Assembly (NCBI GenBank): GCA_003254905.1
Contig: QANU01004444.1
Span: 273,162-337,161 of the forward strand
Source of the DNA: Nissolia schottii
Taxonomy: Eukaryota > Streptophyta > Magnoliopsida > Fabales > Fabaceae
Direction of reading: 5' to 3'
Length of the DNA stretch: 64,000 nucleotides
Of the stretch, positions 36,539-47,144 are shown piece by piece. The first letter of the stretch is position 1. Each line of letters starts with the position of its first letter. The position numbers were made by a program, and so were the translations under genes. The notes under the pieces are model-generated. The model made no database searches. It saw only the letters and a program-made list of their open reading frames with translations, and was not told where the DNA came from.

Positions 36539-39500
36539 CTAGTGAGGTTTCGGCGCATAACCATCAACAGCAAAGTCCCTGGTGGCAGAGGGAATAGCTA
36601 GACGAATTCCATCGAGTTCAGCCTTAGCAATCACTTGACAACCAAGACGTGAACTGCATAACTAAAAAGATTAGTCTAGGAACAACTTAGGGTTAAAAAA
36701 ACCGAAGAAAATTTAGGGTTTGTTTGGTTTGCGTTATTGTTTCTTGTTTTTATTTTCTATTTTCAAATTGTTTTATCTTTCTTTAAGATTTTGTGAAGCA
36801 GTGAAAACTGAAAATGGAAATAAGAACCCGGAATTTTATATTTTCGTTAATTCCTTCACAAAATCCTAAAAAAACAACAAACAAACTGAAAATAGGAAAT
36901 GAAAACAAAATACAGAAACACAAACTAAACTGACCTTGACTAGGGGTCAAATTCATGTCAAAGAAACGTACGTTTCAGTGAGCCCAAAAGCTAGATCCAA
37001 CATATCATTTTCCTCATCAGTTGGATCCTCCAATTTATTGTAATACTCTACGTCCTACACAAAGTTCAGACTTCGACAACTTGACCCTCTTTGTAAATGA
37101 AATACAATGGTATTTCAAGAAAATATTAAATTAATTTCAAGCAGCACTTCATTGCATAAATATCATACCATGACTATAACATGGCAAGTTGAACAAGCAA
37201 GAGACGCCTCGCATGCTCCTGCAACATTGAGTAAGACATTAACTTTTGTAAAAGCAAACGTAAATTGAATCACTAATAAATATGTTATGAAACTAATTTT
37301 AATTGTTATTTGCTGATAATGTAAAAAAAAAAAAAAAAAAACCCCTTTATACTGTTATAATATATCAATTAAACTCATGAAACTTTAGCAACAGGCCCCA
37401 AAATAAACTTGAGGCGCACAAAGTACTGACATAAGCATAATTTCAAACATGAGAAACGACATCATATCAACACAAGCAAGGCAAAACACCTAAACAAGAT
37501 ACTGGAATGGAAAAGATTTTACAAAAATCAACAACAATAATAAAGCCTTATCCTGCTGTCAAGCATACAAAAAAATACAGAGCATTAATCAGAACAAAAG
37601 GAATTTAGGAATAAGTAGAATGCTAAAGTCAAAGCACTTTACCTTCAAGTTCAACGTTGTTTTCATGAGCCGCTTCTAACATAGACATTCCAATTGGGAC
37701 TTTCATATACTGGACCTCACCATCCTTATCAACAAAAGTCACAGATATCCTGCATAAAGTTGCATCAATGAGTAAAGAGGCAAATGTGTATTTTTCTTCT
37801 AAAGCCATATGCATTTCACCAAAGATGTTACGGCATTCATTCAATTAGTTAACCGATCATTAACACTCGCATGATGCATTGTCTTATACAAGGGACATAC
37901 AGCAGTAACTGTGTCATTTGTCCTGAGGAAAGTTAACATTGGCCAATGATTAAGAAGCCAATTCAGCATTTGATAAGTAAGTGGATTCCAGCAATCTGAC
38001 ATGAGACATGGAGTGGAAAATTTCACAATGAACTGTGCCTGTTAACATCCCACAAGCTGTGAGCAAGCAACCCAAATGCACCAAGGTATATACAAGAAAG
38101 AGGTACAAAAAGGCACCGGTGGAAGCCTTGAAAGTTGCTGAACGTGTGCAGCAGGAAAGGGAATTGCCTCACAATGATGAATTGGGCCTAACAATGGGCC
38201 GCAACTCAGCATAACAGAAATTGCTGAGGTGTCCCTCTAGGAGTGGCTCAATCAAATCTGTAATGATTGTGTGAGCAGAGGGACATTTGTACAGAGGATT
38301 TGGGAGAGAGAAGATCATTATGGAAATTAGGAATCATTTGGGAGAGTGAGAGCTATTCTGAGTGCTCAGATGTACCTTTCTATTTTGTTAAGCTTTTCCT
38401 TTATCTTCCTCAAAAGGTTTTCCACACAGGAGCCTTATTGAGGGTATAATAATACTTGAGTCTTTCTGTATTTCCTATTCTGGTTTAGCAGGTTCTATCA
38501 GTGACCCAATGCAATAACTGGCACGGTAATACTCATTTTGGTCCCTAAAATTGTAGGCTTGATTCACTTTAGTCCCTGAAGTTCAAAAACTGACTTTTTA
38601 ATCTTTAAAATTATAAGTGGCAAATCAAATCAATTCTTCAGTTCATTATCATTATTGTATTGTCATGTTTTCGTTGATTTGTCACATTAAATGAGACTGT
38701 CACAACAATTGAGGCTATGTGGCACCACTAGAGGCCAGAAATGTGGCGGTGGCAACACTTTGGACTACAAATCTTAGTTGCTATTACAATTTCATTTGCA
38801 TTCGTAAATGCTATCACAACCTCATTTGCATTTTTAGGTATTATCATAACTCATTTGCAGTCCAATTGTTGTCGCAGTATCTTTTAATATAACAAATCAA
38901 CGAAAATGTGACAATACAGTTAATAAATTGAAGGACTAACGTAACCTACAACTTACAACTTCAAGGATTAAAAAGCCAAATTTTAAATTTCAATTAGGGC
39001 TGTCAAAACGGGTGGGTCGGCCCGTTTATGGCCCCCGTTTATGGTCTGCCCGTTTAGGCCCGCGGGCTTAAACGGGCCGGACCAAAAATATGGATATTTT
39101 AAGGGCCCAACACGTTAATAGTCGGTCCGTAGGCCTAAACGGACCGTCCGTTAGCCCGTTTATTTTTTAAAAAAAAATTCAAAAATTCAAAAAAAATTCA
39201 AAAAAATTCAAAAAAATTTATTTAAAAATTTTTAAAAAAATTTCACGGGTAAATGGCCGGTCTGCGGGCCAAACGGGCCGGTCCAATTTTTTTTCAAATT
39301 TTCGCGAGCCTATTTTTTGCATGTAAAGTCCGTCCATGTAACTGGATAAACGGACTGGACCCATTTTGACAACCCTAATTTCAATGATCAAAGTGACTCA
39401 AGTTTACGATTTCAAGGAACAAGATGAGCATTATCCCAATAACTGGCTCAAAGATTACTATTGTTGCCATCTAGGTGAAAATATTACCCAAACATTAACC

Positions 39501-40833
39501 GAACTTGTGCCGAAATATCATTCCCCCATGGTTGAAAGCATAAAATCTAGACTGACTGGATGAACACTAAATGTAAGTGTAAAACAAGAGTTATATTGCT
39601 TCTGCATCCAAATTTATACCACAAGATTACCATGTTATGACATATTTTAGAAAGACTAGCATACTGCCACAGAAAACGTCATTTCCAAACAAAAAGAACT
39701 TACGTTTCCTTTTGTTCACTCCTTTCTTCCGAAGTGTTATTAGCCGTCATTGTTGAAAGGAAACTATGCTTTTTAATCATGGCTCCATAGTATAACTTAG
39801 TCAATAGAAGCGGTCGAAACTGTTTCAAAAAGAGAGAAGTAAAAAATTAAATGCTAAAAACAGAGATAAGCATACCTAATGCCATAAGAAAATGAAGGCA
39901 AAAATACATTTTTGTCCCCTAACTTTATACTTGATTTATCAGTCTAGTCCTCTAGTTTTTTTTAATCAATTTGGTCCCCTACCTTTAGTTGAACTATCAA
40001 TTTGGTCCTATATGTTTCAAATTGGTATCAAATTAGTCCTAACGTGGCAGACCAAACTGATAGCGACTTGAAACATAGAGGACCAAATATAGCTTGAGGA
40101 CCAAAGAGGAATTTTTTTTCCTAAAATAAGAATAAACTATTTATTCAATAATCCATAAACACATGCAGATACACAATTTTCAAAATTTATGAATTCCAAA
40201 ATCATTTTCCAACTCAATTGCTAATTTAACAAATTTTTAAATGACACTCATTACAAAACCCTTAGTTTTGTAATCTTTCATCTCTGCCTCCCTAGTAAAT
40301 TCCTTCTTCCATCATAATATTCAATAATATCATGCACAGAAGACTTACAGATTCCTGGGAATACCCTTTGCCACATGTTAATTTCTCACAATTTTATCAA
40401 TATCTAATAAGAAGAATTCACTAGCAACCAAATCCCTTTGGGCAAGGCCAATATATGAAACTAATAAACCAACATCCAAAATCAAAATACAATGTTAAAT
40501 TCATAAATATTTCCAAAATTCCCAGGACCAAAGCTTCCACTCTTGAGCTAAATACAAACCAGTGGTCATCTAGACTACATGGTAGAGAGTTGACCACTTT
40601 CACCTCTTCGAGCCCCTAGCATTGGTAAAAAGGTTGACCTTATTATCAAGCCCATCCGATATGTTCAAAAGCTCCAATCTTTGTATGTGATTCATAGGCA
40701 TCCATAGTTATTATTATAGATTTATAGTTCAATGCACATTGCATTATGCATCAAAAAAAAACAAAAACAAAACAAAACACATGGACACTTATTTATCATA
40801 AAAACATTCGCTTGATATTAAAAAAAAAAGGAA

Positions 40834-40864
<31 letters not shown>

Positions 40865-41352
40865 TCATGTTCTCCGCCAAATAATGCTAAAAGCCAAACT
40901 AGTGTTTCCTTCCTTAGTAAACCATCCATCAAGTAAGCTCCAATATATTAGTGTTTTTTTTTTATTGTGATTATCAAATATAAGTGTAAACAGTAAAGAA
41001 CCTAATAACACATTTAGCTGTTCCAAATTATCAAGCTTGGCGGAAATTCAATTCTTCAATTACACGTGCAAGAAAAATGCAAGATAGAAAAGTATAATAA
41101 TAACAAAGAAAAACTAACCGGAGATTGCAAGTGGTGATTTTTGGCGCTATGAATGTATCTTGCTCTAGGCATGGATGTATAATGCTCTGTCAAAATGATT
41201 TTTTGAATAATGGATTTAACACAATTAGATTTTTTGACATGAATATTAAATTGGTAATTTAAAAAAGAGTAATAGTAAAAATATAGAGATGTACTTGTGA
41301 AGAGGCATTTGGCAATCAAAGCTCCAAGTCTTGGAAGTCTTGAATTTAGCAT
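36539..41352 (-). CDS. MFDX: Mitochondrial adrenodoxin-like [2Fe-2S] ferredoxin
   Basis: Seven exons on minus: 41352-41295, 41186-41119, 39819-39704, 37749-37643, 37218-37169, 37054-36972 and 36653-36539. All introns are GT-AG with consistent phases, giving 198 residues, close to the 197 recalled for Arabidopsis MFDX1. Residues 1 to about 80, encoded by exons 1-3, form a basic, Ser-rich presequence ([15 protein letters not shown]...) that fits mitochondrial import. The ferredoxin domain starts at [20 protein letters not shown]. Cluster ligands are Cys119, Cys125 and Cys128 ([10 protein letters not shown]) and Cys166 (SRLGCQV), all present. The C-terminal [17 protein letters not shown] is the usual end. 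Family members pass electrons from a ferredoxin reductase to Fe-S cluster assembly and, in plants, biotin synthesis. The gene looks intact, and intron 3 carries nested transposons. Which of the two plant paralogues it matches is not decided. Confidence 0.93.
38523..39436. mobile_element. MULE-like MITE in ferredoxin intron 3, carrying a nested element
   Basis: The left end (GGTAATACTCATTTTGGTCC) and the inverted right end (GATAATGCTCATCTTGTTCC) pair for about 45 bases. The element is flanked on both sides by CAATAACTGGC (38512-38522 and 39437-39447), an exact 11-base match consistent with a Mutator-type target duplication of 9-11 bp. Inside, about three copies of a roughly 27-base ATTTGCAT-containing unit lie at 38790-38865. 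The right arm is split by the hAT element at 38995-39377. Confidence 0.85.
38995..39377. mobile_element. hAT-type MITE nested in the MULE-like element
   Basis: It starts TAGGGCTGTCAAAACGGGT and ends ACCCATTTTGACAACCCTA, inverted termini of about 19 bases with two mismatches. Exact 8-bp target duplications ATTTCAAT lie at 38987-38994 and 39378-39385. TAGGG termini with 8-bp duplications are the hAT hallmark. The interior alternates GC-rich CGGGCC/GGCCCG motifs with an A/T core (39160-39245). No transposase is encoded. Confidence 0.93.
39904..40115. mobile_element. Possible MULE-like MITE fragment in ferredoxin intron 2
   Basis: Repeated TTTGGTCC/TAGTCCT phrases with partly mirrored halves (TTGTCCCCTAACTTT on the left, AGGACCAAAGAGGAA on the right) and TCCTAACGTGGCAG in the centre. 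The look is that of the legume MITE families with GGTCC repeats. Ends and target duplication are not clear. Confidence 0.4.
40837..40862. repeat. (GT)n(AT)n microsatellite
   Basis: Compound dinucleotide run in ferredoxin intron 2. Confidence 0.8.
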
Positions 41353-43734
41353 GGTGAGTTTAGGAGGGGCTTAAGAAACCCTAACATCGCATAAATAAAA
41401 TAAATATAAATATAAATAAAAAAATGATCTGCATCGGGAGAAAATAGTCCTATTCGGCCCCTCTCCATTTTCGTGGGAGACAAAAAAACACATAAGAGGC
41501 ACCATCAACATTACAGACCCTATATCTGAGTATATAAGTAAAGGAAGATGAAAAAACTCTAAGCTTCCAATACATCATCCCTGCTTCAGCACCAATTATG
41601 CAGTCCCAAACACATTTTACATTTTAAATTTCATTCATATCCAGAAGCGCCTGAGATCAGACTCAAGTAGCATTTCCACTTAAAAATTAGGGACAAAGGA
41701 CTAGAAAACAAAATATATGTGCACAACTGATCAAGTGATTCGTATTAGTCTGCTCTCTGCAATGCAGATTTTTATTTACAATAAAGGTGAAACAGTTAAT
41801 TAATTATTTGTGATATAAATTTTTTGTGTAGATGGAAACTTCTTCTGCTGCTTCACTTCGCGGAATTAATTGTTCACGTTTCATAAAACACATATGGAAA
41901 ATTCAAACAGAAATCTTTTGGTCAATAACTCTATGCAAAAACAAGAACTCTAAGGAACATGACAGATAAAACTAAGAAAGCAGTTCGCAACCTTTAGTTT
42001 GAAGACTCTTCAGGCTCACTAAGCGTATGGAACACGTATTTCCCCTTAGCACTTAGATGAAACAAGAACAGCGGCTGTGAGCAATGGCGATGGCGGTGCG
42101 ACAACAAAATTAACACAAAATTATAAAATTAACCATTAATACGACAACAAATGTTACAAAATTAGTTTCTTTTTTGCAGTGAAATCCATAAATTAATTGA
42201 TTGACTATTCTATCTTAACAATTTACCCAAAAAGTTTACATATATCTTATCAATTTATAAAAACTCTATAGACCTAACATTTAAGTTCAATAAAATACCC
42301 ATTTAATAATAACATTATTATAACTATAAATTTTTCACATGTCAACACAATATATTTTTGACCACTAACTTATGTCTATCTTATCAATCCACCAAAACTC
42401 TATAAGTCTAACATTGGAAACATTTCATCAAACATTTCACTTGCACTCAAAGTTTTCATAATTTCTACAACACTATCATGAATAGAAACAAAAAACGTTA
42501 TGCTAAAAATATCTAGGTATCTGGATGTTCAGTTGAGGTTAGATATGGTCGACATCGTTCAGTCACAACAAATTTTCACCTTCCATCGCACTTTACAACC
42601 AAAAAATTTTCCTAAGAAAAATTCTAGAAAGAGAGCAATTTTAGAGAGATAGAGAGTTTGAATTGTGAGCGAGTCAGTTTAAATTAACTCGTATTTATTG
42701 GCATTTACCATAAGTCGATTTAAATCGGCTTCTATTTCTTTTTAAAAATTGACTTTTATTTAAAAAAATAGAAATCAATTTAAATTGCACTCAAAGTCAA
42801 TTTAAAAAAAAATAGAAGTCGATTTAAACCATTTTCTATATAAAGGAAGTCGATTAAAATTGACTCCTGTGTTAACATATTTTCTTTTTAATCGACTCCC
42901 GTTGTATAGAAAACGGTTTATTTTAGAAACAACTTTAAAAGCAGTTTATTATGGGAGTGGGTAATTTTATTTATTTTATTTCTTGAAAAAATTATCTAGC
43001 TTCTACTTGGACAATAGCACAATGGCAAGAAATTTGTTTCGTATAGATTCTTTTGGTTGTTGTTTATACAATACTAAACCATCCAATTCGTTCAAATTAT
43101 GGAAAGTATGGAATTAGTATTAAAAGATGTCAAAAGCCAATCATTTTAATCATTGACATTAAAAGATTAATTTGATTGACTTTTAACAATTTTAGGTACA
43201 AATTTTATAATGTTGGTAACATTGAGGACGGATTTAATGATTTACTCCATGTGTTTCGTATAGGTACAACACATTTTATACTTAAATGAGTTTAATTTTT
43301 ATGCATGAATAAGACTTTGAAGTGTTATCAAGAATTAAATTTAATTGTGAGTTGACTTGAATCAGATTGGGCTTGGGTCAAATTTTCTTTTGACCTTTAG
43401 GAAAGAATTGAATTATTGTTGAAGAGTAATTTCATGCTAGTACAAGTTTCACATTAGAAAATTAATTCAATTTCTTGAATGAATTGAACTCATTGACTTT
43501 TCAAGCAGAGATTGTGAGAGTGTAAAGTTTTTTTTATCTTCCAATTGCATTATCTCATGTTTAGATGTGGCCACTATTCAATAGTAGGTAAAAAAAATTA
43601 AACATTATACTAATGCAATAAAATATGATTAGATAAGAATGTAAACATATTTTATAATCTTTTTTATGTTGCTAAAAAATAAAAAACAAGCAGCGAAGAA
43701 CCACAGCCTCAAGTGAGGAGTCCCCATATAATCA
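41353..43734. other. Spacer, ferredoxin promoter side, no supported gene
   Basis: AT-rich. The part nearest 41353 should contain the ferredoxin promoter, though no box is convincing. A cluster of GTCGATTTAAATCGAC-like palindromes at 42672-42903 is listed separately. Nothing else is recognised. Confidence 0.45.
42672..42903. repeat. Cluster of palindromic GTCGATTTAAATCGAC-like motifs
   Basis: Variants of a 16-base dyad recur: GTCAGTTTAAATTAAC, GTCGATTTAAATCGGC, ATCAATTTAAATTGCA, GTCAATTTAAA, GTCGATTTAAACC, GTCGATTAAAATTGAC and AATCGACT. Spacing is irregular (about 20-50 bases), with ATAGAAG-type linkers. The cluster resembles an array decayed from hairpin-bearing units. Confidence 0.65.
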
Positions 43735-43908
43735 ACACGAGGCAATGCCCAAAAGAGGAAGGTTGAAAGAGAAGAAATCACTGCCTCCATTGGAAGTCAT
43801 TTCCGCTAGAAAATTAGCACACGCATTCGCCATGAAGCTCAGCTGCAATATTGCCATCGAAGCCAATAGAATCTGCAAACCCATGGATCCAACGACCATC
43901 TATTGAAA
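43735..43908 (-). pseudogene. LINE-derived RNase H-like fragment
   Basis: Minus text gives SIDGRWIHGFADSIGF followed by DGNIAAELHGE. This is the 'G.W..GF...IG....AEL.A' core of the plant LINE RNase H (RVT_3) domain. After a frameshift comes ANFLAEMTSNGGSDFFSF and a C-terminal remnant. The DG and AEL motifs are visible, the middle is deleted and stops intervene. It is a transposon relic. Confidence 0.7.
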
Positions 43909-44759
43909 AAATTCTACTCATAAATTACATAAATGAAATAGAAATAAAATTACAATTAAATTGAACTCCAAAAAAATATGATAACTAGAACCTAAAATAA
44001 AGAAATAACACAATAAAATAGAATTGTTTATCAGAATTAGTTGGGGCATGCTAAGCATTGAGTTTAAGAGTATTTTGTCACCACAAGTTAATAACTCAAT
44101 GTAAATGGTCTTTATGGCTAATACTTCCCTAGATACAACAATCACTTCTCACTAACTCTGCACTTGAATTAATGGGACTTCAAGAACAACTTATAAAAAT
44201 TGTTCATGTTAACCATCACAATAATAGAAGAGGAAAATAAACACACACATATATATGAGTGTATAAAACTCATCTCTTTTGCTCGGTATGTAGAGACTCA
44301 ATTTTTCTCCCTCCCCAGCTGTAGCATAATACCAATATTTATAAGAATAGAATAAAACACAAGTCTCTTGCTCAATGTTTAGAAGAAAATAACGATTAAA
44401 CAAATATTAACTTAATTAATAAAATCGCATTGATGAAGCGGTTACTCTTAACAAAATAGAATATGAAAATGGAGAATGGAGAATAGCGATAACCACGTCC
44501 CTTGCATTATCATGGAGAATGGGTTTAGTCAACTGCAGTTCCATCTTAATTGCAGTGGGCAGAGCCATAACAAGACTGTCAAACAACTTTAACAACCAAA
44601 TCAGGATCTGTATTATGTACCTATGGAATTCGATTACAGAGAGTATCGCCAGAAAGCCATGGAACAAACCAAAAGGAGCTAATATTGCATATCAATTACA
44701 CTACTTAAATATTCAATTCATAACAAAATTGATAAAGTTTAGAAATGAATAAATATAAA

Positions 44760-45440
44760 CAAATATCCTTTTTGCTACCACTTGCACCTCGATTTGGCAA
44801 GCTAGGAACGAGTGGATCTTTGAGCATCGTCAAACTTCGTCAACCAGGCTTGCGGGTAAATCACTGGCGTTTGCTAAAGACCACCACCCCATGCGAATGG
44901 CTGCTATTGGTGCTAGAGATGGGGTCCCTCAAGTGGAAGTCGTTCATATTGCTTGAGAACCTCCTCCTTTTGGGTGGGTTAAGCTCAATGTGGATGACTC
45001 TGTCATTAACCTTAGTGTTGCTGCTTCCTACGGCAGGATTATTAGGGATCACTATGGGAATTTTGTCTCAGCGTTTAGCTACAACATCGAAACTTGCTTT
45101 GTCACTTTTACTAAGCTCTCGGGTGCCTTTGTTGGCATGTCCTGAGCAGCCTAATATGACTTTCGGCAAGTGACCCTTGATATAGATTCTAAATGTGTTG
45201 CTAACTTCTTCCACGATCCCCTAAGATTGCTTTTAGGAAAACGAATTTTTGTGTGAATTTATTGGCCAAGTATGGTCACATTCAGACTTTTGATTTTCAT
45301 ATTTATGAGTCTATTCTTAATTTTTTTTTTTTATCTCTTGTCTTGTTTGTTAGGCAATAAGGCTGATACTTTATTTCCCTGTTGAGTGGGATTGTAATTT
45401 TTTCTGGTTGCTTTGGGAGCTTATGTCCTATTGTTAATAA
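44760..45440 (+). pseudogene. LINE-derived reverse-transcriptase/RNase H 3' remnant
   Basis: The plus frame around 44770-44950 reads CTSIWQARNEWIFEHRQTSS (the zinc-ribbon/'W.ARN..IF' segment of plant LINEs). Then PPPFGWVKLNVDDSV, GRIIRDHYGNFVSAFSYNIE and, after frameshifts and stops, VTLDIDSKCVANFFHDP follow, the RNase H core in order. The 3' end is A-rich (AATAATAAAAAAATAAAAAA at about 45435), like a LINE tail. It runs away from the minus-strand RNase H fragment at 43735-43908, so two separate insertions are likely. Confidence 0.82.
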
Positions 45441-47144
45441 TAAAAAAATAAAAAAAACAAAATATACTACTATTTGATTTACTGAGAATAATAATGGATG
45501 CATGGTGAGAGAGTGTATCAACAATGTCACGTTAAAAAACGGACGGACTAGCGGGGACCCTTTTTTTGTTCCCTTTGTTTTTCCTGTTACAAACTTGCAA
45601 CCAATTTCATTTTCATGCTTTGATATGCGTGACAATTGTTGCCTTTGAAGATAATCATTTTTGAAGAATGTTGAGTCTCATATTTGGATTCTCTCATGCT
45701 GAAAATGATAATGTCAATCATTTTGACAGAGAAAAAGATACAAATATTTAAATTAAATGTTATCAATTTAAAAAACTACTTGTTCAAAAATATTATGTCT
45801 TTCTCACTCTTAACATGATCATTTTTAACTTGAGATAGTCCATTATTGCAAGTCTCCTACTTATTGTTTACCCTAATTATCCTTTTAACAATCTCTATCC
45901 ATGACACTTGATAATAATATTATTTTTTAGTTTTATTTTGTCCCACAAAATTATCAAGTGTTATCATAAAATTAAAATTATTAGGAGAATAATTAGATTA
46001 AATATTTCCAAAACCTCCAGCAATTCTCAATGTTTTTATGTATATTTGCAAATTCTTCGGACAATTACCTCAAACCAAATAGGGCTAGATTAGTAGACTA
46101 GCTTCCCGTGTCAATCAGTTTAAGTAGGACAGGGTGTCGCAATATTACGCATATGATGGTTCAGTTTCAAACGACAAAACGAAAACTGTTATATTCAGTC
46201 AATCTCAGTCCTACTCCTACCCCTTTCTGCAAGCTACCCCACCCCCTAAAAAAAAAAAAAAAAACACAATGCCAAATCAGCACCTGCTACATCATTTTTG
46301 AGAATGTTACGACTTGTATTGGGAAATTTAATTTAATTTTATGGTGTATTAACTTTTTCTTTTCTTATTACACACCTTCCTGTCATAATATTCTTGAAAT
46401 TATATACATTTTATTGTAGGAACCATATGGTTTCTGGCCCATGGACATATGAATGCCAGCAGCTGAGTTTTCAAGGGATTGATGCTGTAATTGAATAAGA
46501 AACTCAAGAACACATGGGAAATAAAGAAGGAAACTACTCTTTCAATGTCCCACCAGTCCCCCCTCTATAACAACAAAACCGAAAGAAATAATTGCAGGCC
46601 TTTGAATTAAAAAATGGATCTAAATACATTTCTTGCTATGGGAGCTAAAATTAAAAAAGACATAATGTTTATGTACATAATATAATTGCTTTGATGGGTC
46701 AAGTTAGTTAGAACCCCACTAGAACGTAAAAGCACTGCAGAAGAAAAAAAATGACAAGATGGCAGTCCCAACTATTTCAAAACTGTAGGTCTTATGCATC
46801 CCAACTTTCATTATCACCCACTCTTTGGTCGGACTACCCCCACACCAGAAAATGTAGGTAACAGCCACTCCTACACAAGATTGAATTTCAGTGTGTTGTA
46901 GTGTGTACCACCTCAACATTGCTAGCACCAAAATCTTGTGTGCCTTCTACCTTCCACCACTGTGCTACCAAAACTTCTGTCTTCAACCCATCCTAAATGC
47001 ATGGGACAATGATGGTAACAAACCAATCAATTGCAGCTTGACCATGAAGCAGCACGGGCCTCCATGATATAAACTTATTACAAAAGATTTAACACGGGGT
47101 TTGCACAGAATTTATTCTATTTTTGGTGCAGAACACAACTTGTT
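45441..47144. other. Spacer and probable 3' UTR of the TIC-like gene
   Basis: AT-rich; no gene is recognised. The last few hundred bases before 47145 are moderately GC-balanced and are probably the TIC-like 3' UTR. Confidence 0.45.
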
